In this document: piece by piece, positions 19,136-27,435 of the stretch
Layout of the letters: the number at the start of each line of letters is the position of its first letter
How positions within the stretch are numbered: the stretch's first letter is position 1
Assembly (NCBI GenBank): GCA_905215855.1
Contig: CAJMRT010000006.1
Span: 1-64,000, forward strand
Direction of reading: 5' to 3'
From: an uncultured bacterium
GTDB taxonomy: Bacteria > Bacillota > Clostridia > Oscillospirales > Acutalibacteraceae
DNA: 64,000 bases
Program-made: the position numbers and the translations under genes
The notes under the pieces: generated by a model
Databases searched by the model: none
Told to the model about the DNA's origin: nothing
What the model saw: the letters and a program-made list of their open reading frames with translations, nothing else

Positions 19136-20434
19136 TTGACATCTGACATAATTATGGGTGTTGTCATTTTAGTTCTTATTGTGCTTTCGGCATTCTTTTC
19201 GGCAATTGAAACGGCATTTTCGTTTGTAAACAAGGTGCGTATTCAGCGATACAAAGATGACGGCAATAAAAAAGCGGCAACAGCGCTCTACATAATCGAG
19301 CATTTCGACAACGCCCTTACAACAATTCTCATCTGCAACAATGTTGTAAACCTGAGTTGTTCTTCAATTGCCACCGTGCTGTGTATGAATCTTTTCGGTG
19401 ACGCAGGCTCGGCAATCGCAACCGGTGCAACAACCTTTCTTGTGCTGACATTCGGCGAGATTGTGCCGAAGTGTCTTGCAAAGGAACATTGCGACGCCTT
19501 TTCCCTTAAAACATCGGGATTGCTCAGAGGACTTATGGTAATTCTTACACCGCTTGTGTGGATTTTTACACGATTCAAGATGATTGCGTTAAAAATTGCA
19601 GGCAACAGCGGCGACGCTCCGTCAGTTACCGAAAACGAGCTTAAATACATTGTTGAGAGCATCGAGGAAGAAGGCGTTCTTGAAGAGAGTGAAAGCGAAA
19701 TGGTTCGCTCCGCACTTGACTTTGACGAAACTACTGCTGAGGAAATTCTCACACCGAGAGTTGATATTACTTTCATAAGCATTGATGATTCACCTGAAAA
19801 AATCAAGGATATCATCATTGAAAACCGTTATTCACGAATCCCCGTGTATGAAGGCACGGTTGACCATGTTGTCGGTATTCTTCACACAAGAGATTATCTT
19901 GAACGACTTGCAGACGGCAAAGCTCCCGATGTTAAGGAGCTTATGCAGCCGCCTTACTTTGTGTTTAAAACACAACAGCTTTCAAAAATTTTGAACGCAT
20001 TCAAACGCACAAAAATTCATCTTGCGGTTGTTACGGATGAATACGGCGGAACACTCGGTATTGTTACAATGGAGGATTTGCTCGAAGAAATTGTCGGCGA
20101 AATATGGGACGAGGACGAGGAAATTGAGCATAACTACTACAAAATCGGCAAGGGCGAGTTCCTTGTAAACGGTGATATGGAGCTTGAAGATATGCTTGGT
20201 CTGTTTGATATGGATGAGGACAGTCTTGAATGCGACAGCGTTACGGTTGGCGGATATATTCTTGAACACGCTGGAACTATTCCCCACAAGCGTGACAACA
20301 TTGAGGCAGACGGCTTTAAGTTTACCGTTATGGAAGTTAAGGATCAGCGTATTTTGAGGGTTGTTGTCAAGAAAAACGATACTTCCGAAGAAAACGAATC
20401 CGATGAAAAAAGCGAGAACAAAAAGTCTGAATAA
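19136..20434 (+). CDS. CNNM/CorC-type transmembrane protein with CBS pair (hemolysin-related)
   Basis: Family members are Mg2+ efflux-related membrane proteins. The order is an N-terminal DUF21 membrane domain (FFSAIETAFSFVNKVRIQRY, with four hydrophobic segments), a tandem CBS domain (ITFISIDDSPEKIKDII to ... VTMEDLLEEIVGEIWDE), and a C-terminal CorC/HlyC transporter-associated domain. Start is TTG at 19136, with GGAG 10 bases upstream, and the hydrophobic first helix begins at once. The tail is very acidic and Ser/Lys-rich. It is a single gene closed by a terminator. Confidence 0.9.
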   Translation: MTSDIIMGVVILVLIVLSAFFSAIETAFSFVNKVRIQRYKDDGNKKAATALYIIEHFDNALTTILICNNVVNLSCSSIATVLCMNLFGDAGSAIATGATTFLVLTFGEIVPKCLAKEHCDAFSLKTSGLLRGLMVILTPLVWIFTRFKMIALKIAGNSGDAPSVTENELKYIVESIEEEGVLEESESEMVRSALDFDETTAEEILTPRVDITFISIDDSPEKIKDIIIENRYSRIPVYEGTVDHVVGILHTRDYLERLADGKAPDVKELMQPPYFVFKTQQLSKILNAFKRTKIHLAVVTDEYGGTLGIVTMEDLLEEIVGEIWDEDEEIEHNYYKIGKGEFLVNGDMELEDMLGLFDMDEDSLECDSVTVGGYILEHAGTIPHKRDNIEADGFKFTVMEVKDQRILRVVVKKNDTSEENESDEKSENKKSE

Positions 20435-20443
20435 ATAAAACAT

Positions 20444-20482
20444 AACAGGAGCAGTATTTTTACTTACCGCTCCTGTTTTTTT
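20444..20482 (+). terminator. Terminator after the CNNM gene
   Basis: AACAGGAGC ... GCTCCTGTT stem followed by a T tract; the tract overlaps the stop of the convergent PF06541 gene. Confidence 0.85.
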
Positions 20483-20873
20483 ACTGTATTTTTTTGCAGA
20501 GAGAAGTGCATAATGCGCTGACAGGAATACAAAGAAAAGCCCACAAGGTGCTGTAAAACGGACAAATCTGCCCTTTAAAATTAAGTCGGCAATTGGAATA
20601 ATCCCACACATTAAGCTTGAATTTCAGATTGACAACGCAGCCGCAACAGTATTCGAGTGCGGTAATTATCGCACTGCCCGAAATACATTTTTGCAGCATA
20701 TTCATTTTTGAAAAATGCTTGTAAAACCTGAAAAGCGACACAAACGCAGTTCCGCCCGTGACAGCCATTGACCAATGAGTTTTTCTCCGCCATAACATTT
20801 CAAGCAGAGCGTACCCCGCTCCGCCGATTGAAAAGAGAATACAATCGTTACGCAGCCGTAAACTTTTTTTCAT
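20481..20873 (-). CDS. PF06541-type (CmpB-like) small membrane protein
   Basis: A 130-residue membrane protein resembling the putative ABC-transporter type IV family (PF06541). Recognisable features are the early IGGAGYALLEMLWRRKTHWSM, the LEYCCGCVVN motif and NFKGQICPFYSTLWAFLCIPVSA. Family function is unknown. The ribosome binding site AGGTGA is buried in a 13-bp hairpin (20877-20914) that also follows rnmV, so translation may be held low or depend on upstream ribosomes or RNA processing. Confidence 0.82.
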   Translation of the reverse strand: MKKSLRLRNDCILFSIGGAGYALLEMLWRRKTHWSMAVTGGTAFVSLFRFYKHFSKMNMLQKCISGSAIITALEYCCGCVVNLKFKLNVWDYSNCRLNFKGQICPFYSTLWAFLCIPVSALCTSLCKKIQ

Positions 20874-20876
20874 AAG

Positions 20877-20914
20877 AAATCACCTGTTTTAGTTTTCACG
20901 GAAACAGGTGATTT
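20877..20914 (-). promoter_or_regulatory. Hairpin that includes the ribosome binding site of the PF06541 gene
   Basis: AAATCACCTGTTT and AAACAGGTGATTT form a 13-bp perfect stem. On the minus strand the right arm contains AGGTGA, positioned 4-9 bases before the ATG. It may also act as the end of the rnmV transcript, but there is no T run. Confidence 0.6.
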
Positions 20915-20940
20915 ATTTAGCTTATGTAATTTTTATTTTA

Positions 20941-21522
20941 TCACAGCATACTTTTTAGTTCTTCAAAGGAATAAAGGCAGTTGATTGCGGTCAAAAATGC
21001 GTTTGTTGAAAGATATGACGGCAGACCGAGTTTTTTAAGAATTTTTTTACGGTTGATTTCTGAATTTTCAGTTCCCGTAAGTCCGAGGACAAAGAGGTCG
21101 GCTTTAGTAATTTTCCTTTCGGGAATATTATTTTCTTTGCCGATTATCTCGGCACCGCTTTTACGGATTGCATTTATTATAACCTCATCGCTGACGCCCT
21201 CAACGCCTAAAAGTCCCTCTTTACCGCCTTTTGCCTTGCGTTTTTCCTTGCCCTTGATTTGCGGAATATAGCAATTTTTAATTTTTGAATTATCGACCGA
21301 GCCTTTGAGAAAATTTCTTATTACAAAGCCTGCACCGTCGCTGTCTGTCATTATGAGTATTCCCCTTGTTTCGGCAATTTTGCGGATAAGCGACTGTTTT
21401 TCTTTGTCGGAAAAAACACGGAAACCGTTGGTTTCAATTATGGGAGCGTCAACAATTGATGAAAGCTTTATTTTGTCATATCTGCCCTCAACTATGACTG
21501 CCTCACGGATTTTAAGCATCAA
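20941..21522 (-). CDS. rnmV: Ribonuclease M5
   Basis: Toprim nuclease that matures 5S rRNA in Firmicutes. The EAVIVEGRYD motif provides the catalytic Glu and ILIMTDSDGAGFVIRNFL the DxD; the FVLGLTGTEN-like region and C-terminal FLTAINCLYSFEEL match the family. It overlaps holA by 4 bp. At 193 residues it is full length. A KGKEKRKAKGGKEGLLGVEG segment is the usual basic linker of RNase M5. Confidence 0.92.
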   Translation of the reverse strand: MMLKIREAVIVEGRYDKIKLSSIVDAPIIETNGFRVFSDKEKQSLIRKIAETRGILIMTDSDGAGFVIRNFLKGSVDNSKIKNCYIPQIKGKEKRKAKGGKEGLLGVEGVSDEVIINAIRKSGAEIIGKENNIPERKITKADLFVLGLTGTENSEINRKKILKKLGLPSYLSTNAFLTAINCLYSFEELKSML

Positions 21523-22562
21523 GCTCTGCCCTCCTTTGCAATCAAAAGCAAACGGGAAATAAGCTGTTCAATCAAAAACCTTTGGTTGACAGAAACGGAT
21601 TTCAGCTTTTCATCGGTTTCAACAAGCACATCAAGGCTTTTCCGAAGTGCCTCGGTTGAAGTTCTTGAAACGGAGGTTCTCGCCCTGTTCAGCACAAAAG
21701 CACGGTTTTTGTAGGCGAAATCCTTTGCAACGGTTTCTTTGCTTACTCCGCACTCATCGGCAACACGCATACGGTACGCATCAACATAAGCCGATGAAAG
21801 TGCATAGAGAATGTTGATCGGCTCTTCACGCTGACAGAAAAGTATATCGAGCTTTTTAAAAGCTCTGTCACCTCTGCCGTTGATAACATCGTCAGCCATA
21901 TCATAGGTTCTCGTTTCAAGGTTTACGGTTGACAAAAGTTCGATGTCACGGTCGGTAATTTCCTCACCCTTTGCATATGCGGCAATTTTGTTGACCTCGT
22001 TTTTCAGAAGATTTAAATCCTCGCCTACATTGGAAATTATCCTTGTGGTATTCAGGTGTGAAATCAGCTTGCCGTTTTCATTTGCCCATTTTGCAACATA
22101 TTTTTCAATAATCTGAGAATTGATTTTTTCAAAACAGCACACACTGCCTATTTTTTCAACACGCTTTACAAGTGCATTAAATGAAGTTTTATTCTTTGAG
22201 GGAATATAAGTCGGCATTGAAATGATGAAAACAGTGCCGTTCCAAACCTTGTTTGTCAATTCTTTAAAGGTATCAAGGTCATCTTTCAACATATTATCAA
22301 AGTAAATATCGCTTGCAACAACGCAGTTTCTCTCTGCCATAAATGGCGTTTTTTGAAGTGCTCTTGCCAGCTCGGAAAGGTTAATGTCACCGCTGAAAGT
22401 TTGACAGTTAAAATTATTGGGATTTTTGCCTGCAACAGCTTCCCTAAGCTTTTGGGTATAGCTTTTTACAAACATCTGCTCAGTGCCGTAAATGAGATAG
22501 ACAGGCGAAAAACTTTTGTTCTTGATTTGTTTTTTCAGGTCTGCTTCTGTAATGCGTGGCAT
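21519..22562 (-). CDS. holA: DNA polymerase III subunit delta
   Basis: Clamp-loader delta subunit that opens the beta clamp. The N-terminus PVYLIYGTEQMFVKSYTQKL and the following FNCQTFSGDINLSELARALQ and PFMAERNCVVASD are typical; the AAA+ fold lacks a functional Walker motif, as expected for delta. The C-terminal helical domain includes REEPINILYALSSAYVDAYRM and FLIEQLISRLL. 347 residues. It lies 1 bp after comEC, an arrangement common in Firmicutes. Confidence 0.93.
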   Translation of the reverse strand: MPRITEADLKKQIKNKSFSPVYLIYGTEQMFVKSYTQKLREAVAGKNPNNFNCQTFSGDINLSELARALQKTPFMAERNCVVASDIYFDNMLKDDLDTFKELTNKVWNGTVFIISMPTYIPSKNKTSFNALVKRVEKIGSVCCFEKINSQIIEKYVAKWANENGKLISHLNTTRIISNVGEDLNLLKNEVNKIAAYAKGEEITDRDIELLSTVNLETRTYDMADDVINGRGDRAFKKLDILFCQREEPINILYALSSAYVDAYRMRVADECGVSKETVAKDFAYKNRAFVLNRARTSVSRTSTEALRKSLDVLVETDEKLKSVSVNQRFLIEQLISRLLLIAKEGRA

Positions 22563-22563
22563 T

Positions 22564-24813
22564 TTATCCTCCGTTCAAATTTACCGTTATACTGCCGTCG
22601 GCGGTTGAAATAACTGTATGGCTGATTTCTTTTATAGAATCATAACGCTTTTGAAGCTGCTTTTCAGTTCCCGAAAATATCACGGCTTTGCAGGAAATTA
22701 AGTCGGCATTTTCAGGTACGGAATCAATCAGCAAATAGTCGGGATTGCGGTAGTTCTCTGGCAAATTTGCAATATCTGCATCTGTCGGAACGAACAAAAC
22801 TGTCGCACTCTTCCCTTTTATATACTGGAACATTGTGTTATCTTCGCAGATTACCTCATCCGTCACCGTATCGGAAAGATTCAGCGTAAAACGCCGGTTT
22901 CCGCCGAAAGTCTGTCGGCTGTTACCGTCAAAAGCATTTAAAAGCTTTTGCTTTTCAATGTCACTATCATATACCAAAATATTATTCAAGTCAAATTTTG
23001 TGACCGTGAAAGGTTCGAGAGCGGAATATTTATTATTCTGATTTAGAATTATGAGATAATCAATAGCAGAATAGTATTCAGCTAAATCAGTTGTTACATC
23101 GTCTGCATATGATTTACCTCCGCCGCAGGAAATTACGGAAGTGTTTTCGGGACAGTTGACGGTTGCAAAAACACCGTTGCCAACACTGAAAATTTTCATC
23201 TCTGCATTATCGGCTGTCAAAAGCACATTAAGTGACGCTCCGATTACGAGGACTGAAATTGATACCAAAACAGAAATTCTGACATAGAATTTTCGATTTA
23301 TTACAAACAATCCGCCGATTGTGAGAAGTACGCTGACACCTATCCACACAAACCAATAGAGCGAATGGGTTTTAATTGTGCTGAATGGGAGTTGTGAAAA
23401 AGTTGACACCAACCACAAAATTGCCTTTGAACATAATCCCGAAACGAGTCCAAACGGGTATGCAAAAAATGATATGAACGGGCAAATAAAAAGTACCGAA
23501 CACAACAGAGAACACACCAAAATTGCCGAAACAAACGGTTCACATAACAGAGAAACAAGTATGACTGTCGGGGAAATTCTGTTGAACGCAACGGCGGTTA
23601 TCGGCAAAATCCACAGAAATGCAGATACTGAAACTGAGAGCATATTTACGCAAATTTTAAAGAAATTTTTGATGTAATAGACAATCGTTCCGACAAAACC
23701 GTCCTTACGCTCGTTTTGGTAGTGAAAGAATCTCAGCACAGAGCGTTCAATCGGTCTTGACCACAGAATTATGCCTGCTGTTGCCCCAAATGAGAGCAGC
23801 ATTCCGATATCTGCTACCGCATATGGGTTGAAGACTGTCAGAACAATTGCGGCAAAACCAAGATTATTCAGCGAATCGGCTATTCTGAGATTTGACGATG
23901 CAAGCGACACAATTATCATCATAACGCCTGCACGGACAACCGAATGTGCAAAGCCCGTTACAGCCATAAAAGCAATAACCGTAAATGTGGTAAAGCCTGT
24001 TATTATGAATCTGTTTCTTGTGATTTTTCTTATGAAGAATAATACAAACAAAGCGATTATAACAAGGTGCATTCCCGAAACCACTATCAAAAACGAAGTG
24101 CCTGTCAATGAAAAATCATCTTTAACGCTTGAATCAAGAGCTGTTTTCTCGCCCAAAAGAACGGCACGACAGAGCGTTGAATAATCCTCCGGCAACAGCA
24201 TATCAAGGGAATTTTTCATTGCCCGTCTTATTGAAACCGCAAATGAATAAAAAGTTGTTGTCTTCTCTCCTGTCGCATCAATTTTGAAGCCGTCATAGGA
24301 ATATGCTTTCAGAAAAATTCCGTGACTGATCTGTGAGTTTACATTATTCTTGTATGTATGAGCCGTGAAGTTGACCTTTTCAAAGGGCTCTGCATCAACA
24401 TTTGTATATGAAATAATTTGAATTTTCGCATCTGACGGCTGACCGTTGATTTTGTCGGTTTTGATTACGAAACTGCATGATGAATCGGTGGTAATGATTT
24501 CATCACAGATATATCCGCTTGCTGTAATTTCTTTATTAGAATAATTATTTATAACCGTGTTGTTAATATATTCGGAATAGCCGATTATATTGCCCGCAGA
24601 ATATATTACGGCAAAAGCAAATACGCACAGCGACTTACCGAATGATTTATTTTTCTTTGAAACAATTAAAAATATACCGACAGCAACGGAAAGCAATCCC
24701 AATGAGCCGATTATTGCAAAGACAATTTCATTAAAATCCGAATAAAAAACGGCTGAAAGAACAAACAGGAAAGTAAATCCTATAAGTCCAAACAGCCGTT
24801 TCATAAAAATCAA
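22564..24813 (-). CDS. comEC: ComEC/Rec2-like DNA-uptake channel with degenerate C-terminal domain
   Basis: Predicted inner-membrane channel for single-stranded DNA uptake. An N-terminal membrane/OB region is followed by the competence domain, with LLGEKTALDSSVKDDFSLTG and FLIVVSGMHLVIIALFVL, and many transmembrane helices to about residue 530. The C-terminal metallo-beta-lactamase-like part (from about residue 545) retains the fold but not the metal ligands: the positions of the usual LIDGG and HxHxDH motifs read VISCGGGKSYADD and LIILNQNNKYSALEP. It is translationally close to the upstream lipoprotein and to holA downstream. Confidence 0.88.
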   Translation of the reverse strand: MIFMKRLFGLIGFTFLFVLSAVFYSDFNEIVFAIIGSLGLLSVAVGIFLIVSKKNKSFGKSLCVFAFAVIYSAGNIIGYSEYINNTVINNYSNKEITASGYICDEIITTDSSCSFVIKTDKINGQPSDAKIQIISYTNVDAEPFEKVNFTAHTYKNNVNSQISHGIFLKAYSYDGFKIDATGEKTTTFYSFAVSIRRAMKNSLDMLLPEDYSTLCRAVLLGEKTALDSSVKDDFSLTGTSFLIVVSGMHLVIIALFVLFFIRKITRNRFIITGFTTFTVIAFMAVTGFAHSVVRAGVMMIIVSLASSNLRIADSLNNLGFAAIVLTVFNPYAVADIGMLLSFGATAGIILWSRPIERSVLRFFHYQNERKDGFVGTIVYYIKNFFKICVNMLSVSVSAFLWILPITAVAFNRISPTVILVSLLCEPFVSAILVCSLLCSVLFICPFISFFAYPFGLVSGLCSKAILWLVSTFSQLPFSTIKTHSLYWFVWIGVSVLLTIGGLFVINRKFYVRISVLVSISVLVIGASLNVLLTADNAEMKIFSVGNGVFATVNCPENTSVISCGGGKSYADDVTTDLAEYYSAIDYLIILNQNNKYSALEPFTVTKFDLNNILVYDSDIEKQKLLNAFDGNSRQTFGGNRRFTLNLSDTVTDEVICEDNTMFQYIKGKSATVLFVPTDADIANLPENYRNPDYLLIDSVPENADLISCKAVIFSGTEKQLQKRYDSIKEISHTVISTADGSITVNLNGG

Positions 24814-24816
24814 TCC

Positions 24817-25344
24817 TTATTCAGTAATCATTTTTTTAATATAATTATACACTCGGTTACCATTCAATCCTTTTTTGCAATAAAAAGAATATTTATAATT
24901 GTTATCATTATATTCTCCTACTACAGTTTTACCTTTTTCATTTACAAAATTCGCACCCTTAATTTCAAAAGTCGCCATTGTGGGGGAAAGTCCGTTTGTA
25001 TTGACTCCGCTGAGATTTTCACTATTTTTTACAGCATAGCTGACAGCCTTACGCAAGGTCACAGTATTGTCAGAGGCAGATTTATCTAACGAACAAACCA
25101 CTTCAATCGCCGTGTATGGAATAGCTCTTACACTTACAATATTTTTCAAACTTTCGCCAAACTTAATTCCGGAAATTTCTTCCGCTTTATCAATACTCGC
25201 TCCGCAATCTTCCCACTTTTTCAAAGTAACATCTACGGAAGGATTCACGGTTTCAGAGGTACTTGGTGCAGGTAAATCAGAGCAAGAACATAGAATACAT
25301 ACCGCTGCCAACACAAAAGCAAGGCATAAACATACTTTTTTCAT
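24817..25344 (-). CDS. Putative lipoprotein of unknown function
   Basis: A 175-residue secreted lipoprotein: signal peptide MKKVCLCLAFVLAAVCILC with lipobox ILCSC at residues 17-21 or so, then a Ser/Thr/Pro-rich linker and a small mixed alpha/beta domain. I do not recognise the family. It is first in the operon leading to comEC-holA-rnmV, 3 bp before comEC, with promoter 25442-25470 and ribosome binding site GGAGATG. A link with ComEC at the membrane is possible but rests only on position. Confidence 0.8.
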   Translation of the reverse strand: MKKVCLCLAFVLAAVCILCSCSDLPAPSTSETVNPSVDVTLKKWEDCGASIDKAEEISGIKFGESLKNIVSVRAIPYTAIEVVCSLDKSASDNTVTLRKAVSYAVKNSENLSGVNTNGLSPTMATFEIKGANFVNEKGKTVVGEYNDNNYKYSFYCKKGLNGNRVYNYIKKMITE

Positions 25345-25441
25345 AATGGCATCTCCTTTTATTATTTATTTGGTTATTTTTATCTACAAAAAACAATTAG
25401 TCCATTTTCATCATATCAAGTATATCGTTTTTGGTATTTTT

Positions 25442-25470
25442 ATAATATCATGTAGAATTTCACTTGTCAA
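25442..25470 (-). promoter_or_regulatory. Promoter for lipoprotein-comEC-holA-rnmV
   Basis: TTGACA, 17 bp, TATTAT on the minus strand. The rest of the A+T-rich gap 25345-25710 holds only this promoter and the next terminator. Confidence 0.75.
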
Positions 25471-25623
25471 TATAAATATTATTTTTTAAAAATATTTTTA
25501 TTTTTGTTAATTTTGCTGTTATCTCTTCTGATTAAATTATCTATTCACCACTGTTTCTATTCAATTATTTATAAATTGAACAATTTCTACACTTTAATTT
25601 TTACACTTTATATCTATGGTATA

Positions 25624-25684
25624 AAAAAGAAAACAGCCGTCAAAATATGCGGACGGTATGATCTGCACACTTCAACAGCTGTTT
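25624..25684 (-). terminator. Terminator after the phosphoribosyltransferase gene
   Basis: Two-part stem: AAACAGC / GCTGTTT outside and CCGTC / GACGG inside, followed on the minus strand by TTTTCTTTTTT. Confidence 0.75.
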
Positions 25685-25710
25685 AAATTTGATTTTATAA
25701 TTACTCAGTA

Positions 25711-26247
25711 TTACTTAAAGAAAAGCGGAAGTTCGCTGAGGAATATAATGTCATCTCTGTCCTTAGCGTCACCTTCGGCAAGGACTGATGCCCTGCCAAC
25801 GATATTTGCGCCTGTTTTTTCGACGAGCGTTTCAAGAGCGTGAAGACTTTCGCCTGTTGAAATTACATCATCAACAAGAAGAACTCTCTTGCCGTTGAGA
25901 AGATTTACATCATCTTCGCCGAGGTAGAGTTTCTGTTCGTTTTTTGTTGTGATTGAATTAACGGTCACTCCGATAGGATTGCCCATATAAACCTTAACGC
26001 TTTTTCTTGCGACAACATAGTTTCTGCAGCCCTGACGAGCCATTTCATAGCAAAGCGGAATACCCTTTGCTTCGGCAGTCACAACAACATCGTGTTCGGG
26101 AACACGCTTGAGGAGTTCTCTTGCGGCAACCTCTGTCATCTCAATGTCACCAAACATAATAAATGCGGCAATATCAAGCTTATCGTTTACAGGGAATTTT
26201 CTGAGTTCTCTGTCAAGTCCTTCAATATTAATCTTATATGTATCCAT
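25711..26247 (-). CDS. Purine phosphoribosyltransferase-like protein (Apt family)
   Basis: Type I phosphoribosyltransferase of 178 residues. The PRPP loop is VLLVDDVISTGES, with the pyrophosphate-loop region TAEAKGIPLCYEMAR; both resemble adenine phosphoribosyltransferase, and the hood region KSVKVYMGNP is in the Apt style. Purine salvage is the likely job, but these Apt-like paralogues have not all been assigned a base. It follows the HIT gene by 15 bp and ends at a strong terminator. Confidence 0.82.
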   Translation of the reverse strand: MDTYKINIEGLDRELRKFPVNDKLDIAAFIMFGDIEMTEVAARELLKRVPEHDVVVTAEAKGIPLCYEMARQGCRNYVVARKSVKVYMGNPIGVTVNSITTKNEQKLYLGEDDVNLLNGKRVLLVDDVISTGESLHALETLVEKTGANIVGRASVLAEGDAKDRDDIIFLSELPLFFK

Positions 26248-26262
26248 TATTGCAGTCCCTTC

Positions 26263-26604
26263 TTATGCCATTGTGCCGTTGAGCTTTTTGCCGCCGAGGA
26301 TGTGGAAATGCATATGCTTTACGCTCTGACAGCCGTCCTCACCGCAGTTATTTACAATACGGTAACCGTTTGTAAGTCCGAGTGATTTTGTGATTTCGGG
26401 AATTTTAGTGAAAATGTGAGCAATATTGCCGACATTTTCTTCATTAACTGCATCTTCACAGCAGATGTGTTCCTTTGGAATTACAAGTACATGAACGGGA
26501 GCCTGTGGTTCAAGATCATAGAAAGCGAGAATTTTTTCGTCTTCATAAACTTTTTTTGACGGAATTGAGCCGTCAACGATTTTGCAGAAAATACAATCTG
26601 ACAT
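26263..26604 (-). CDS. HIT-family hydrolase (HinT-like)
   Basis: Nucleotide phosphoramidase/hydrolase of the histidine-triad family. The N-terminal CIFCKIVDGSIPSKKVYEDE and the catalytic triad motif HMHFHILGG near the C-terminus are textbook; length 113 residues is normal. It is upstream of the Apt-like gene, consistent with shared nucleotide salvage or housekeeping. Confidence 0.94.
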   Translation of the reverse strand: MSDCIFCKIVDGSIPSKKVYEDEKILAFYDLEPQAPVHVLVIPKEHICCEDAVNEENVGNIAHIFTKIPEITKSLGLTNGYRIVNNCGEDGCQSVKHMHFHILGGKKLNGTMA

Positions 26605-26709
26605 TTTAATTCAACCTCTCAATATAATTTATTTTCCGTACAGGAAATATCATTAAATTTCTTTCCAAGGATATTTTACAACCAAATTATTCTGCGGTCA
26701 ATACTGCCG

Positions 26710-27435
26710 TCATTTTTTGGCTGTAATTTTCTTTTCTTCACCTTTAAGAAGTCTTTTGATGTTTTCTTTGTGCTTTACAAGAACGAAAATGCCGATTAAA
26801 AGAGCCGCCGCAGTTGAGAAGATTACATATGTAAGAGAATAATCCTTGTAAATTATAAAGTCAAAGATAAATGTCATTGCAAAGGTGTAAGGCGCATAGA
26901 GAATCGCACAGAGAACACTTGCAAGTGATATAATTTTTGAGCAGAGGAAGATAATTAGAAAAGTTACAATAATTGCGATGAATACACGCCAATCCTCTGT
27001 CAGCATAAGAGCGGCGGCGGTTACAACACCCTTACCGCCCTTAAAGTGAAAATACACGGGGTATGAATGTCCGAGAATACAGAAAATACCTGCAACATAT
27101 TTTCCGCAGTTGATAAGCTCGTTTATAAAAACAGGGCTTTCACCCTGAAATGCAACCGATGCAAACGAGAAGATGAACCCTCCGATAAGCACGGCGATAA
27201 TACACTTCAGTGCGTCACACACAATGGTGATGATTGCCGGTACTTTACCGACACTGCGCAGTACATTTGTAAAGCCTGCATTGCCGCTGCCCATTTGACG
27301 GATATCCTTTTTGCCCTTTGTCACAATGCCTGTGACAAGAACAGCCGTGTTGATACTGCCGAGAAGATACGCAATCAATGCCGAAAGCAGAATCATCCAC
27401 CAGCAGTTTGCTAAAATTGCCGAAATATGCTCCAT
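26710..27435 (-). CDS. plsY: Acyl-phosphate glycerol-3-phosphate acyltransferase PlsY
   Basis: First acylation step of phospholipid synthesis, transferring the acyl group from acyl-phosphate to glycerol-3-phosphate at the membrane. Conserved loops are YLLGSINTAVLV, the MGSGNAGFTNVLRSVGK motif and the HSYPVYFHFKGGKGVVTAAA motif. 241 residues with five or more membrane helices; the Lys/Glu-rich tail is a little long. Its ATG overlaps the der stop codon (TAATG). Confidence 0.95.
   Translation of the reverse strand: MEHISAILANCWWMILLSALIAYLLGSINTAVLVTGIVTKGKKDIRQMGSGNAGFTNVLRSVGKVPAIITIVCDALKCIIAVLIGGFIFSFASVAFQGESPVFINELINCGKYVAGIFCILGHSYPVYFHFKGGKGVVTAAALMLTEDWRVFIAIIVTFLIIFLCSKIISLASVLCAILYAPYTFAMTFIFDFIIYKDYSLTYVIFSTAAALLIGIFVLVKHKENIKRLLKGEEKKITAKK

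Noticed and set aside
25345..25710. A+T-rich short frames in the gap
   Set aside because: Low-complexity translations with no ribosome binding site; only a promoter and a terminator are supported here.
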